Source: Bacillus sp. FJAT-22090 | GTDB taxonomy: Bacteria; Bacillota; Bacilli; Bacillales_A; Planococcaceae | Reading direction: 5' to 3' | DNA: 64,000 nucleotides | NCBI RefSeq assembly: GCF_001278755.1 | Contig: NZ_CP012601.1 | Coordinates: forward strand, 2,480,001 to 2,544,000 | In this document: in pieces, positions 1-10,918 of the stretch | How positions within the stretch are numbered: the first letter of the stretch is position 1 | Layout of the letters: every line of letters begins with the position of its first letter | Translations under genes and position numbers: made by a program | The notes under the pieces: model-generated | Databases searched by the model: none | Told to the model about the DNA's origin: nothing | The model's input: only the letters and a program-made list of their open reading frames with translations

Positions 1-369
1 GATTTCACGAATAGCAGATTCTTTTAAACGCGCTGCTTCAGAACGAGCAGTTGTGATAATTTCTTCACGAGACGCTTCGCCTTGCTTTTTCGCATTTTCT
101 ACAATCGCTAGTGCTTCCGTGCGTGCTTCTTTAAGTAAGTCACGTTGTTCTTCTAGTAATCGCTCTGATTCTTGGCGGCTAGATTCAGCTGCTTCAATTT
201 CACTTGCGATTAATTCTTCACGTTGAGTCATAATCCCCATTAATGGACCCCAAGCTACTTTCTTTAAAAGTACAAGTAGTAAAATAAAGAAGAATAATGT
301 AGCAAAGATATCCCAAGTGTTAAAACCACTATGGGCTTCAGCACCAAGTACAAGGTAATCAAAAGACAC
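1..369 (-). CDS. atpF: ATP synthase F0 subunit b (partial, runs off left edge)
   Basis: This is the peripheral-stalk b subunit of the F1F0 ATP synthase, which holds the F1 head to the membrane sector. Translation from a GTG at 367-369, behind a GGAGTG-type ribosome binding site, gives 123 codons before the window edge. Residues about 20-37 form one hydrophobic membrane helix (run FFFILLLVLL), followed by a charged Glu/Arg/Ala-rich helix typical of the b dimer. It follows atpE in the usual order (atpI-atpB-atpE-atpF, all minus). The C-terminus lies outside the window. Confidence 0.95.
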   Translation of the reverse strand, partial: MSFDYLVLGAEAHSGFNTWDIFATLFFFILLLVLLKKVAWGPLMGIMTQREELIASEIEAAESSRQESERLLEEQRDLLKEARTEALAIVENAKKQGEASREEIITTARSEAARLKESAIREI

Positions 370-455
370 GATTGTTTCACTCCTTTCAAACGCTAATAAG
401 AGATCTTGCTTCTATAATGTATAAATGTATTTATTGTTTTCTAATTCATAAAGAG

Positions 456-480
456 AATGGCGGATAAAAAACCCGCCATT
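456..480 (-). promoter_or_regulatory. atpE-atpF intercistronic hairpin
   Basis: AATGGCGG at 456-463 and CCGCCATT at 473-480 form a perfect 8-bp stem in the gap between atpE and atpF. There is no U-tract after it on the minus strand, so it looks like an RNA-processing or stability hairpin rather than a terminator. High expression of atpE relative to its neighbours in other bacteria makes a stabilising role plausible; that is inference. Confidence 0.55.
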
Positions 481-500
481 ATAGATTTTGTAAGTGGTTC

Positions 501-770
<270 letters not shown>

Positions 771-791
771 CTAGTTTCCTAAACAGTTATA

Positions 792-1508
<717 letters not shown>

Positions 1509-1537
1509 TCATTCACCTCTCTTTCACAATCTCATAG

Positions 1538-1906
1538 TTAATGTCTTGCATGAAACACAATTCTTTCTACTATTAGTAGAACATAGGGAATCATTAATCC
1601 GATAACTGTGCTGATCAGATGTATGTACTCTGGAAGGGCAAGGGCAATTGCAACAGCTGCAACGCCTGATGCGAAGCGAAAAGTTGTGCCGAGACCTGCT
1701 CGTCCTTTTCCATTTGTCAACACTCGATCAAATTTCTCCATTCTACGTACTAGAATCCAGAAATTATACAGACCAAATAAAGAACCTAGTGCTAAGCCCG
1801 CAAATATTGGCGAATATGGGGTAAATCCCCAACCTAGCGCACATGCTCCGAGCAAAAAAAATATGTACTTTTTCTGCTTCGTATAAATACGTTGCATTTC
1901 CTGCAT
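1538..1906 (-). CDS. atpI: ATP synthase subunit I
   Basis: This 122-residue, four-helix membrane protein is of the AtpI family, which is encoded at the head of atp operons and is thought to help assemble the c ring or carry Mg2+. Hydrophobic segments lie at about 14-30, 34-52, 76-92 and 96-114. It is seven bases downstream of the AtpZ-like gene and upstream of atpB. The family is poorly conserved, so the call rests on position and topology as well as sequence. Confidence 0.85.
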   Translation of the reverse strand: MQEMQRIYTKQKKYIFFLLGACALGWGFTPYSPIFAGLALGSLFGLYNFWILVRRMEKFDRVLTNGKGRAGLGTTFRFASGVAAVAIALALPEYIHLISTVIGLMIPYVLLIVERIVFHARH

Positions 1907-1912
1907 GGGTCT

Positions 1913-2131
1913 TCAGTCTCCTGAATCATATTTTCGAATGGTAGTAATAATGGCGAACACACCAACCGTAAGGCCAGCGAGTAAACATATTACTAAAAAT
2001 ACTGGAGTGGTTCTAAAAGTATCGTCTATCCACATTCCTGTGAATATACCTATTAAGATAGAACCTACAAGCTGTGAGAGAATCGCAGAATACATCGCTA
2101 TCCCTTGTAACGGACGTCTATTTCGACGCAT
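1913..2131 (-). CDS. AtpZ/AtpI family membrane protein, first gene of the atp operon
   Basis: A 72-residue protein with two membrane helices (about 13-35 and 42-63) separated by a short loop with GMWIDD. This matches the small AtpZ proteins encoded before atpI, which have been implicated with AtpI in Mg2+/Ca2+ handling. The ATG at 2131 follows GTGAGGA. Nothing lies immediately upstream in the same direction, so the atp promoter should be within 2132-2383, although I could not identify a convincing one. Confidence 0.75.
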   Translation of the reverse strand: MRRNRRPLQGIAMYSAILSQLVGSILIGIFTGMWIDDTFRTTPVFLVICLLAGLTVGVFAIITTIRKYDSGD

Positions 2132-2383
2132 AAAAGAGTCCTCACGTTTTTCCTATTTAAGTAAAAACTGTGAAACTAGTAGAAAGTTGATACGACAAGT
2201 GTTTCGAGCATGAAACCCCTATCATTGATATCCTTTGTAAGCATACAATAGGGGCAATTTGATGTCAATTAGAAGTAGTGAAATTCTTCACATATACTTC
2301 ACAATTGACATCTTATCGACAAATTTAATAGAGTCAATTTACTTCTTTTTCTTGAAAAGCCATAAATGATTCTATTTACCCAA

Positions 2384-3034
<651 letters not shown>

Positions 3035-3274
3035 TTATTTGCAATTCTACTAATTATAACAAAAGAATATGGTTACATACTAGTAATCCTACGTTCTTAA
3101 TATTGCGTCTATTTTAAGCCGACATAGGATTGTAAATATATTGTCATTGATTGCCTTTGTTCTTTTTCCCACTCCTCACATATTGCCCAATAGTCTTTTT
3201 TAAAATTCATTCAAAAATAAAATATAAGAACATCCATTTTACAAATTGAAGTGAAAGGTTAGAAAGTATACAAG

Positions 3275-3304
3275 TAAAAAGCTACTTTTCCAAAGAAAAG
3301 TAGC
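3275..3304 (-). terminator. Rho-independent terminator after glyA
   Basis: GCTACTTTTC at 3281-3290 and GAAAAGTAGC at 3295-3304 form a perfect 10-bp stem with a 4-base loop. On the minus strand it is followed by TTTTTACTTG. It lies 19 bases past the glyA stop and ends the ywlG-glyA (possibly rpiB) transcript. Confidence 0.9.
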
Positions 3305-3322
3305 CTTCATATTACTAAACTA

Positions 3323-4558
3323 TTAATTGTATAATGGGAATTTTGCTGTTAATGCAGAAACACGTTCTTTAGATTCTTTAAGTACAGCTTCGTCTTCATG
3401 GTTTTTCAGAAGTTTTGCAATGATTGAAGCGATTTCTTTCATTTCTTCTTCTTTAAATCCACGTGATGTAACTGCTGGAGTACCAATGCGAACTCCTGAT
3501 GTAATGAAAGGACTAGATGTATCAAATGGAATCGTGTTTTTATTTACTGTAATTCCAACCTCATCAAGTACATGCTCCGCTACCTTACCTGTTAAATCTA
3601 AAACAGAAACGTCTAATAGCATAACGTGATTATCAGTTCCACCAGAAACAATACGTATACCTTCTGCAGTTAAGCTATCTGCAAGAGTTTTAGCATTTGC
3701 AATCACTTGTGCTTGATACTCTTTAAATTCAGGTTTTTGAGCTTCCCCAAATGCTACAGCTTTTGCAGCAATTACATGCATTAATGGTCCACCTTGAATT
3801 CCAGGGAAAATTGTTTTATCAATTTTCTTAGCGAACTCTTCAGTTGTTAAGATTAATCCACCACGTGGTCCACGTAATGTTTTATGTGTCGTCGATGTAA
3901 CGAAATGTGCATATGGAACTGGATTCGGATGAAGTCCAGCTGCTACTAAACCTGCAATATGTGCCATATCTACAAACAAGTAAGCTCCTACTTCATCAGC
4001 AATTTCACGGAATTTAGCAAAGTCGATCGTACGTGAATACGCACTTGCTCCAGCGACGATCATTTTAGGCTTATGTTCTAATGCAATCGCACGAACATTT
4101 TCATAGTCGATCGTTTCTGTTTCTTTATCCACACCATAATCGATGAAGTTATATTGAATTCCACTAAAGTTAACTGGAGAACCGTGCGTTAAGTGACCAC
4201 CATGGGAAAGATTCATACCTAAAATTGTATCACCTGGTTGTAATGCAGTCATATATACTGCCATATTCGCTTGAGAACCTGAATGTGGTTGAACATTTGC
4301 ATGCTCAGCTCCAAAAATTTCTTTTAATCGATCACGAGCGATATTTTCCACTACATCAACATGCTCACAGCCACCATAGTAGCGTTTACCTGGGTAGCCT
4401 TCTGCATATTTATTTGTCAGTACAGAGCCTTGCGCTTCCATAACTGCTTCTGATACAAAGTTTTCTGAAGCAATTAACTCAATATTTGCTTGTTGACGTT
4501 TTTTCTCTGCCAGCATAGCTTCATGTACCGCTGGATCTTGTGCTAAAATCTTTTCCAC
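3323..4558 (-). CDS. glyA: serine hydroxymethyltransferase
   Basis: A PLP enzyme that interconverts serine and glycine while loading tetrahydrofolate with a one-carbon unit. The PLP lysine is in [13 protein letters not shown], and the N-terminal core ([21 protein letters not shown]) is intact. The open frame extends to an ATG at 4582, but that ATG has no ribosome site. A GTG at 4556-4558 lies after GGAGGAGG at good spacing and gives 411 residues, matching the family. I chose the GTG. It lies closely downstream of ywlG. Confidence 0.93.
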   Translation of the reverse strand: MEKILAQDPAVHEAMLAEKKRQQANIELIASENFVSEAVMEAQGSVLTNKYAEGYPGKRYYGGCEHVDVVENIARDRLKEIFGAEHANVQPHSGSQANMAVYMTALQPGDTILGMNLSHGGHLTHGSPVNFSGIQYNFIDYGVDKETETIDYENVRAIALEHKPKMIVAGASAYSRTIDFAKFREIADEVGAYLFVDMAHIAGLVAAGLHPNPVPYAHFVTSTTHKTLRGPRGGLILTTEEFAKKIDKTIFPGIQGGPLMHVIAAKAVAFGEAQKPEFKEYQAQVIANAKTLADSLTAEGIRIVSGGTDNHVMLLDVSVLDLTGKVAEHVLDEVGITVNKNTIPFDTSSPFITSGVRIGTPAVTSRGFKEEEMKEIASIIAKLLKNHEDEAVLKESKERVSALTAKFPLYN

Positions 4559-4578
4559 TCTTAGTTCCTCCTCCAATA

Positions 4579-5124
4579 TCATCCGTAAAATGCACGTTCT
4601 CCGCCAATTAGCTTTGGACGTGTTCTCGCAATCGTAACGATCGCTTCCCCAATATGCTTTGTGGACACGCGAATCGGAACAGCAACAGGTTTCAATTGCA
4701 TACCGATAAGCGTTTGTCCTATGTCAATGCCGGCATGTGCTTGTACATGCTCGACAACTACAGGGTCTTGAAATTGAGTGTACGCATAGGCAGACATAGA
4801 GCCACCTGCACGAACAACTGGAATAACCGAAACTTCTGGTAATCGATAGAGAAGCTGAGTCTCTCTTTCCATTGTTATTGCTCGATTTATATGTTCACAA
4901 CCTTGAAATGCTAAATGAACCTTATTTCGATCAGCAAAAGCACGCAAAGGTTCATATAAAACCTCGGCTACCTCTAAGCCACCAGCAGTACCAATTTTCT
5001 CGCCGATAATTTCCGAAGTTGAACAGCCAATAACAAATAGATCATTCTCTTTTAAGAACGCTTGCTGCTCAACCTCGAGTAGAAGCTGTTCTATTTGTTT
5101 TTTCCACAAACTTTTTGCTTCCAT
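4579..5124 (-). CDS. ywlG: TIGR01440/DUF436 family protein YwlG
   Basis: A conserved protein of unknown biochemical function found between rpiB and glyA in many Bacillota. The 181 residues include family segments [23 protein letters not shown] and [13 protein letters not shown]. The cysteine- and histidine-containing motifs hint at an enzyme, but no activity is established. The start at 5124 lies 28 bases downstream of rpiB, and the gene probably shares its transcript with rpiB and glyA. Confidence 0.85.
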   Translation of the reverse strand: MEAKSLWKKQIEQLLLEVEQQAFLKENDLFVIGCSTSEIIGEKIGTAGGLEVAEVLYEPLRAFADRNKVHLAFQGCEHINRAITMERETQLLYRLPEVSVIPVVRAGGSMSAYAYTQFQDPVVVEHVQAHAGIDIGQTLIGMQLKPVAVPIRVSTKHIGEAIVTIARTRPKLIGGERAFYG

Positions 5125-5152
5125 CTAATAATCGCCTTCTTCTATTTATAAA

Positions 5153-5590
5153 TTAGTTCTCTAATGCCGAAATTTTTTCTACACGGCGCTCGTGACGTCC
5201 ACCTTCAAAGTCTTGTGCAAGCCAAGTAGCTACGATTTCTCTAGCAAGTCCTGGACCTATTACACGTTCACCCATTGCAAGAACATTAGAGTCGTTATGA
5301 CATCTTGTTGCTTTTGCAGAAAATACATCATGCACTAATGCACATCGAATACCTTTTACTTTATTCGCCGCAATCGACATACCAATACCTGTACCACAAA
5401 TTAATATACCACGATCAAACTTCCCATTTGCCACACCTTCTGCTACCGGCATTGCATAATCAGGATAATCGACTGAATCATCGTTTGTTGGACCGAAATC
5501 CTCATAGGAAAGTCCAAGCTCTTCTAATTGTTGAATAATTTCTTTACGGAGATTATTACCACCGTGATCGGAAGAAATCGCTATTTTCAA
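5153..5590 (-). CDS. rpiB: ribose-5-phosphate isomerase B
   Basis: It interconverts ribose 5-phosphate and ribulose 5-phosphate in the pentose phosphate pathway. The 145-residue RpiB/LacAB fold starts with AISSDHGG (Asp8, His9), and the catalytic cysteine is in ILICGTGIGMSIAANK. The C-terminal HERRVEKI segment is typical. It is the B. subtilis ywlF equivalent, first gene after the terminator at 5643-5682. Confidence 0.95.
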   Translation of the reverse strand: MKIAISSDHGGNNLRKEIIQQLEELGLSYEDFGPTNDDSVDYPDYAMPVAEGVANGKFDRGILICGTGIGMSIAANKVKGIRCALVHDVFSAKATRCHNDSNVLAMGERVIGPGLAREIVATWLAQDFEGGRHERRVEKISALEN

Positions 5591-5642
5591 ATCGTTCCCT
5601 CTTTTCTGTTCATATTCCTACTCATCATACCATTATTCTGCA

Positions 5643-5682
5643 CAAAAAAATACAATTCACACGAAGTGAATTGTATTTTTTG
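5643..5682 (-). terminator. strong terminator after the chemoreceptor gene
   Basis: TACAATTCAC at 5651-5660 and GTGAATTGTA at 5666-5675 form a perfect stem extended by flanking A and T runs (CAAAAAA/TTTTTTG). With T runs on both sides it could work in both directions. It separates the ywlE-chemoreceptor transcript from rpiB. Confidence 0.93.
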
Positions 5683-5807
5683 ACGAATTTCTGTCATTTC
5701 TTTAAAAATACTTGTTATTTTAATATATTCTTCAATAAAAAACGAACAATAAATATTATTATAACATTAATATTCGGTTTTTGCGTTTTACGAACATAAT
5801 GTATACA

Positions 5808-7112
5808 TTATTTTGTATTACGATCAAAAAGGCTTATTACATTATATAGTTCTTCAGATTGTTTCTTCAAATCAACTGATAAGTGATCGATTTCTTCAAT
5901 AGAACGTGCTTGTTCATCAGTAGCACTTCGTACCTCTTCTGCTCCTGCGGATGTTTCTTCTGCTATTGCAGCAACTTCTTGTGATTGTTGGGCTGTACTT
6001 TCAATATTTGTTAACTGCTTTTCAACCAATGAAGATATTTCTACTACTGATTCGGCCATCTCATGTATTTTATTGGACATACCTTCTACTGCCTCGTTTG
6101 TCTCAGAAACACGCTTCGCTTCACCTACAGCAAAGCTTACTTGATTTGTCATTTGTTGAACGACAGTTTGCACATCCGTTTGGATAGCAAGGATAAGCTC
6201 AGATATTCCTTGTACCGCCTTAGCACTTTCATCCGCTAGTTTGCGAACTTCTTCAGCTACAACTGCAAATCCTTTTCCATGCTCCCCCGCACGTGCAGCT
6301 TCAATAGACGCATTTAATGCAAGCAAGTTCGTTTGAGCAGCGATATCTCCAACTAACTGAATAATACTTTCGACTTTTCCTGCGTTTTCTTCTAATTGGT
6401 GCACATTTCCTAATGCTGCCTCACTACCAGAAGCAATCTTCTGGATCCCATTTACAAGCGATTGTATAGCTTGCGTAGTTTGGGCTAGTCCATGAATCAT
6501 TTCCTGCGATTGTACAGAAGACTTTTCAGCACGTTTATTTACTTCTGAAGCAAGCGTTCTGACGTCTTCTACAGATTCTGCTGTTTCTTGCACTGCTATC
6601 GCTGATTGTTCTGCACCTTGTGAAATTTGTGCAATCGTACTTGCGATTGCTTCTGCTTGCTCCGATGCCACAGATGATTGCGCTGATAGTTGTTGAACAG
6701 TATTATTTGTCTTCTCAAAGTTCTTTTCAATGCCTTGAACCATTTCTCTTAAATTCACAAGCATCGCCTGAAATGCTACTGCAACGGATTGAATCTCATC
6801 TTTGGATTTGGGAACTTCCACATCCACTCCAATTTTTCCTTCTGAAGCAAGATTTGCAACTTTTTCTAGATTAAATAAAGGCTTAATAAGTAATCCACTA
6901 AAAAAGTAAGCCAATATACCAGACCATAAAATACCTAAAGCGTACATAGCAATCTCAAAAGGTACAGATTTAGTAGTAGTATCAAAGATAAGCGGTTGTA
7001 TAAAATTAATAAAAATAGCACTTGTTGTATATGTAATTAAAGCTAAAACAGTGACAAACAGCACAATCTTCTTTTGTATTCCGAACGCATACTTCTTCTT
7101 TTTTTCTTTCAT
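5808..7112 (-). CDS. methyl-accepting chemotaxis protein without an extracellular sensor domain
   Basis: A 434-residue chemoreceptor. Two membrane helices (about 14-38 and 52-80) are separated by only about 15 residues, so no periplasmic-type ligand domain exists. A HAMP-like linker (about 76-128) and a long coiled-coil signalling domain follow, with the conserved hairpin tip [20 protein letters not shown] that contacts CheA and CheW. The gene begins three bases after the ywlE stop, so the two are co-transcribed. In B. subtilis no chemoreceptor lies at this point between ywlE and rpiB. It may sense membrane state or a cytoplasmic signal; that is inference. Confidence 0.92.
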   Translation of the reverse strand: MKEKKKKYAFGIQKKIVLFVTVLALITYTTSAIFINFIQPLIFDTTTKSVPFEIAMYALGILWSGILAYFFSGLLIKPLFNLEKVANLASEGKIGVDVEVPKSKDEIQSVAVAFQAMLVNLREMVQGIEKNFEKTNNTVQQLSAQSSVASEQAEAIASTIAQISQGAEQSAIAVQETAESVEDVRTLASEVNKRAEKSSVQSQEMIHGLAQTTQAIQSLVNGIQKIASGSEAALGNVHQLEENAGKVESIIQLVGDIAAQTNLLALNASIEAARAGEHGKGFAVVAEEVRKLADESAKAVQGISELILAIQTDVQTVVQQMTNQVSFAVGEAKRVSETNEAVEGMSNKIHEMAESVVEISSLVEKQLTNIESTAQQSQEVAAIAEETSAGAEEVRSATDEQARSIEEIDHLSVDLKKQSEELYNVISLFDRNTK

Positions 7113-7114
7113 CC

Positions 7115-7555
7115 TTAATCCCCCTGAAGTTTTTTCACTAGTTCATCCGTTAGTACATTCAATTCTCTATACGTAGCTTCATATGTACGCAAGTCTCCAC
7201 CATATGGATCAGATACATCATGTACAGCTTGGGGTGTTACGTACTCAGTGTACATGTAGACTTTTGATATCGCATGCGGAAATGCAAAGATGATGGCTTG
7301 TTTATGGGATGCCGTCATCGTTAATATGATATCTGCCCAGTCAACTATTTGTTCATTTAATGCGGATGATTTATGTTTAAACTGGATAGATTCATTCTCC
7401 AATACTTTTTGCCCATTTGAAGACATATTACCTCCATCCATCGCATAAATACCTGCTGAACGCACCTCCACACCATTTAAATGACGCTCTTTCAACAATG
7501 CCTCTGCAATTGGACTACGACACGTATTTCCCGTGCAAACAAATAATATATTCAT
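7115..7555 (-). CDS. ywlE: low-molecular-weight protein arginine phosphatase
   Basis: A 146-residue LMW-PTP fold protein. The P-loop begins at Cys7 (CTGNTCRS), with Thr11 at the position that, in B. subtilis YwlE, favours phospho-arginine over phospho-tyrosine. The general acid is in the DPYGG loop at about Asp116. It is predicted to reverse McsB arginine phosphorylation, which marks proteins for ClpCP. mcsB is not in the window. The ATG at 7555 follows GGGGA. It is directly followed by the chemoreceptor gene. Confidence 0.92.
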   Translation of the reverse strand: MNILFVCTGNTCRSPIAEALLKERHLNGVEVRSAGIYAMDGGNMSSNGQKVLENESIQFKHKSSALNEQIVDWADIILTMTASHKQAIIFAFPHAISKVYMYTEYVTPQAVHDVSDPYGGDLRTYEATYRELNVLTDELVKKLQGD

Positions 7556-7655
7556 CGTACTAATTCCCCATCTCTAGTATATAATAAAAAGTCCTATAAT
7601 TGTTTTAAATTTTATGATTATTTTTGACTATATTTTGTGAATCTACATAATTCGG

Positions 7656-8159
7656 TTAATTATTTTGTAACGTTAAAATTCCCATTATTAATAATATCAG
7701 TCCCGCAAATCTCATGATGAAAGCTCGGTTCATAATTGCATATTTATATATTATATTTTGCGCAATAAACACTGCTAAAAATGAAAAAATTCCCGAGCTG
7801 AGTATGAATATAAACTTCTCTACTTTTAGCATACCAAATGAAATACTTACTGAAAAGGTATCAACGCTTGCTACGACGGCCAATAGAAACGGAGATAAAA
7901 GAGGAGCTTGCTTTGGAGATTGTGTAAGAATCATTTGTAATCCCAGTAATGAAAGAAGAACTCCAGATAAATAGGGACTTGCATGCTGAAGATAATTCTG
8001 CACGATAATCCCTGCGTAATAACCGATTAAAGGAAAAAGCATATGTAATGCCGCAACCCATGCAGCTAGAGTAAATACTTGTTTCCTATAAGATACAAGA
8101 GAAAACAATATTAGTACATCCACAGACATTAATACACCAGCCAAAATTTCACGCCACAA
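7656..8159 (-). CDS. mntP: manganese efflux pump, MntP/YwlD family
   Basis: A 167-residue membrane protein with about six helices arranged as an internal repeat. Each half carries an Asp in a membrane motif: SVDVLILFSL near residue 12 and SVDTFSVSISFG near residue 98, matching the DxxxxS signature of MntP exporters. The start is a TTG at 8157-8159, seven bases after GGGGGAG. Position next to ywlE and tsaC agrees with B. subtilis ywlD. Confidence 0.85.
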   Translation of the reverse strand: MWREILAGVLMSVDVLILFSLVSYRKQVFTLAAWVAALHMLFPLIGYYAGIIVQNYLQHASPYLSGVLLSLLGLQMILTQSPKQAPLLSPFLLAVVASVDTFSVSISFGMLKVEKFIFILSSGIFSFLAVFIAQNIIYKYAIMNRAFIMRFAGLILLIMGILTLQNN

Positions 8160-8218
8160 AAAAATCTCCCCCGTCCATTTGCATAATTAACTATATGCAA
8201 ACTATTAGGAGAGAATAC

Positions 8219-8336
8219 ACTCAGACTGTATGAGAAACGCTTTCATTCTTCGTTGCTAGCACTTCGTTGTAAGCTCATGAACTTAAGTTCTATTCGCTTT
8301 CGCCTCGCCTGACAAGTGTTTCATTACAGTCTTTAA
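8219..8336. repeat. dispersed MITE-like repeat, copy B1
   Basis: Terminal inverted repeats AGACTGTATGAGAAACGCTT (left) and AGACTGTAATGAAACACTT (reverse complement of the right end) bound about 115 bp. The inside holds CTTCGTTGTAAGCTCATG and CTGACAAG blocks shared with copies near 15.12, 33.58 and 61.09 kb. There is no ORF. It fills the gap between mntP and tsaC. Confidence 0.65.
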
Positions 8337-8378
8337 ACTATTCCTCTACATCTATATCGCTGATACTCAAAGAGATTA

Positions 8379-9404
8379 TTAACTATACCAATTACCTTTA
8401 GCAGCCTTTTCTAATCTATTCATGATCGCACTTCCAACTCCATGTTTAGGAAAAGCTGGTACAAGGACTAAATCAGCATCTGATTCATCACATTTTCTAA
8501 GAGCTTCGTACAATAGGTGTGCAGCATCTTCCAGTTGATTTTCCTTGCCTAATGTAAAAAAGTAATCCGCATTACTTTCACTGTATAGGTCACTTGCAAT
8601 TAGCGCTACTTTTTTATGATCACTATGTATGCTTTCCACTGCTTTTTGAACTTCAATTATAGAAGCTTCTATTAAATAGACTGGAGCATCCGGTGCGTAA
8701 TGTGCGTACTTCATTCCTGGCGCTCTAGGAGCTTCTGCTTTGTCAGTCAGTTTTGCTTCATTTACTGGACCAATCACTTTTTCAAGCATTTCTTTTGTAA
8801 CTCCACCTGGACGAAGAATTGTTGGTTTGTCTGTTGTAACATCCAAAACTGTAGATTCTAAGCCAATCCCTGTTGTACCTCCGTCTACTATTAAAGGTAT
8901 CTTTCCTTTCAAGTCATGTAGCACGTGGACTGCCTGAGTCGGACTAGGTTTTCCGCTTCTATTTGCACTCGGAGCAGCAACTGGTTTTTTTAAACGTCTA
9001 AGTAATTCCAGGGCTACTGGATGCTCAGGCATTCTCACACCAACTGTATCTAATCCGGCTGTAACGTTTTCAGCAAGAGTATTTGGTTTTAATGGCAAAA
9101 CCAACGTTAGGGCTCCTGGCCAAAATGCATCCATACATTCCATTGCAAGCTTCGGTATATTCATCGTAAATGAATGGAGATCTTTTTTATCACCAATGTG
9201 AACAATTAATGGGTTATCCTGCGGTCTTCCCTTCGCCTCGAATATTTTTCGGACAGCAGTTTCTTTGGTAGCATCAGCACCTAATCCATACACTGTCTCT
9301 GTTGGAAATGCGACCGTTTCTCCATCATTTAATAAATCCACAGCTTGTGTATAACCATGTTCTTTTGTGGATAAGTTATCCACACTCACAATTTGTGTTT
9401 TCAT
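8379..9404 (-). CDS. tsaC: L-threonylcarbamoyladenylate synthase
   Basis: Makes threonylcarbamoyl-AMP from threonine, bicarbonate and ATP for the universal tRNA modification t6A. It is the Sua5/YwlC form: a YrdC-like catalytic domain (about 15-210; FPTETVYGLGADA and APSANRSGKPSPT visible) plus a C-terminal Sua5 domain with the linker RAPGMKYAHYAPDAP. The open frame reaches 9440, but the ATG at 9404 has AAAGGAG upstream and gives the usual 341 residues. DnaA boxes overlap its 5' end. Confidence 0.93.
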   Translation of the reverse strand: MKTQIVSVDNLSTKEHGYTQAVDLLNDGETVAFPTETVYGLGADATKETAVRKIFEAKGRPQDNPLIVHIGDKKDLHSFTMNIPKLAMECMDAFWPGALTLVLPLKPNTLAENVTAGLDTVGVRMPEHPVALELLRRLKKPVAAPSANRSGKPSPTQAVHVLHDLKGKIPLIVDGGTTGIGLESTVLDVTTDKPTILRPGGVTKEMLEKVIGPVNEAKLTDKAEAPRAPGMKYAHYAPDAPVYLIEASIIEVQKAVESIHSDHKKVALIASDLYSESNADYFFTLGKENQLEDAAHLLYEALRKCDESDADLVLVPAFPKHGVGSAIMNRLEKAAKGNWYS

Positions 9405-9767
9405 GTCGTAATTACTCCTTTCTCTATAAGTTGTCCACATTTTGTGTATAACTATTAATTATATGTGGATTATTATGTGGAAAACTTCTTTTTTAACCAT
9501 TCCCATACAAAAAATTTAGGTTTCTCTTTTTTCTTTTCTTCATCCTTATAACAAACTTTTGGAAACAGTGCACACCACCAATTATCCCCGCGACCACTGC
9601 CTATTGTAATAACAATCGAATCTACGTGTGTTTGTGCTACTATCCCATCATTCCACACTTTCGGAGGAAATAATGCTTGTCCTGTGGATAAAGTGATTTT
9701 TTCTTCATATTTTTCTGACAACTTATCCACAACTTGCTCTAACTCGACATATGTTTCCTGTGGATTA
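9366..9767. promoter_or_regulatory. DnaA-box cluster at tsaC/spoIIR
   Basis: Four perfect DnaA boxes (TTATCCACA or its complement) lie at 9366-9374, 9376-9384, 9683-9691 and 9723-9731. One-mismatch boxes lie at 9431-9439, 9443-9451, 9464-9472, 9476-9484 and 9759-9767. They span the tsaC start, the gap and the 3' half of spoIIR. From memory, B. subtilis has an oriC-proximal DnaA-box cluster at ywlC (tsaC) that titrates DnaA, so this looks like the same conserved site. Confidence 0.7.
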
Positions 9768-10006
9768 CTTTGGTACGTTCTTAAAATGGGCTCAATACTA
9801 TCTCTTACTTCATTTTTAAATTGTTGATCTTCTACCGAATTGCTATTGGCAATAAGACGAAATCGTGTTCCATCTGTTTGCTCCATAGGTTGAAATAGAA
9901 TAAATAAACAAAATTGAATAAGTAGCAACATCCATACGAATAAAATAACCGCGTCTATTTGTTTGCCAATCCTTGGTGTTCTTTTTATCTCGTAATCTGG
10001 TAACAT
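9473..10006 (-). CDS. spoIIR: stage II sporulation protein R
   Basis: SpoIIR is made in the forespore and signals across the septum to trigger SpoIIGA processing of pro-sigma-E in the mother cell. The 177 residues have an N-terminal membrane segment (about 17-37) and the core RFRLIANSNSVEDQQFKNEVRD typical of the family, here split by the usual hydrophilic spacer. The ATG at 10006 follows GGGAGG; the frame could extend to 10048 but without a better site. It lies between prmC and tsaC. No sigma-F promoter was confirmed. Confidence 0.92.
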   Translation of the reverse strand: MLPDYEIKRTPRIGKQIDAVILFVWMLLLIQFCLFILFQPMEQTDGTRFRLIANSNSVEDQQFKNEVRDSIEPILRTYQSNPQETYVELEQVVDKLSEKYEEKITLSTGQALFPPKVWNDGIVAQTHVDSIVITIGSGRGDNWWCALFPKVCYKDEEKKKEKPKFFVWEWLKKKFST

Positions 10007-10051
10007 ATAACATTCCTCCCTTAGGAACATTGTTACCAATAGATTCATAAC

Positions 10052-10918
10052 TTATTCATTGATTGTACAAAAAACAAAACGATTTTTTTTATTAATGTCC
10101 TTAACCACTTCTACTGCCGCATTAGGAAATGCTTTTTGAAGCATCTTTTGAACAGCTGTGCCCTGCTCGTAGCCAATCTCAAAGCCTATTAAACTTGGGA
10201 TATTCATCATGGTAGGAAGCTGTTCTGCCATTTTTCTATATAATTGTAATCCATCTTCTTCTGCAAACAATGCTAGATGTGGCTCGTATTCTATTACGGT
10301 ATCGGAAAGGGACTCTGCTTCCTGTTGTCCAATGTAGGGTGGATTAGATAAGATGATATCCCATTTTTGATTTGCAATAGGCGCGAGTAAATCACCTTGT
10401 TCGAATTGAACTTCGGCGTCTAAACGCTGAGCATTTTTCATCGCAACTCGGAGTGCTTCGGTTGAAATATCGGTTGCAGTTACTATAGTATTCGGCATTT
10501 CTTTTTTTATGGAAATCGCAATAGCACCACTTCCAGTTCCGATATCAGCGACCTGTATTACTTTATTGGTACCAAACAATTTTAATGCACGTTTTTTTAC
10601 ATCTTCTATTAATTCTTCTGTTTCAGGTCGAGGGATTAAGACGTTTTCGTTTACTATAAAATCTCTCCCATAAAACGTTTCCTGTCCAATAATGTATTGA
10701 AAAGGACGACCAGTTGCATGCTCCTCCACATATGCCCAAAAAGTTTGGAACGCTTCTTGGGATATTTCTTCATACATAGCCATCATCAATTCAGAATAAT
10801 TTTTCTTTAATACATGCTGCAACAAATAACGAGCCACTTCTTTTTCTCGATTATTCTCTTCTAAAAAAGAAGAAGCCCGGGTTAGGGCCTCATAAGTTGT
10901 TTTACACATTCGTATCAT
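10052..10918 (-). CDS. prmC: release factor glutamine N5-methyltransferase
   Basis: Methylates the glutamine of the GGQ motif in release factors, using S-adenosylmethionine. The protein has 288 residues: an N-terminal helical substrate domain, then a Rossmann methyltransferase with [13 protein letters not shown] (AdoMet loop) and the catalytic SNPPYIG. It overlaps the end of prfA, its substrate gene, by 17 bases, which implies translational coupling. Confidence 0.95.
   Translation of the reverse strand: MIRMCKTTYEALTRASSFLEENNREKEVARYLLQHVLKKNYSELMMAMYEEISQEAFQTFWAYVEEHATGRPFQYIIGQETFYGRDFIVNENVLIPRPETEELIEDVKKRALKLFGTNKVIQVADIGTGSGAIAISIKKEMPNTIVTATDISTEALRVAMKNAQRLDAEVQFEQGDLLAPIANQKWDIILSNPPYIGQQEAESLSDTVIEYEPHLALFAEEDGLQLYRKMAEQLPTMMNIPSLIGFEIGYEQGTAVQKMLQKAFPNAAVEVVKDINKKNRFVFCTINE

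Noticed and set aside
2217-2254. Terminator for upp or atp leader hairpin (CCCCTAT ... ATAGGGG)
   Set aside because: The stem is only seven pairs with a 24-base loop and no T-run; not convincing.
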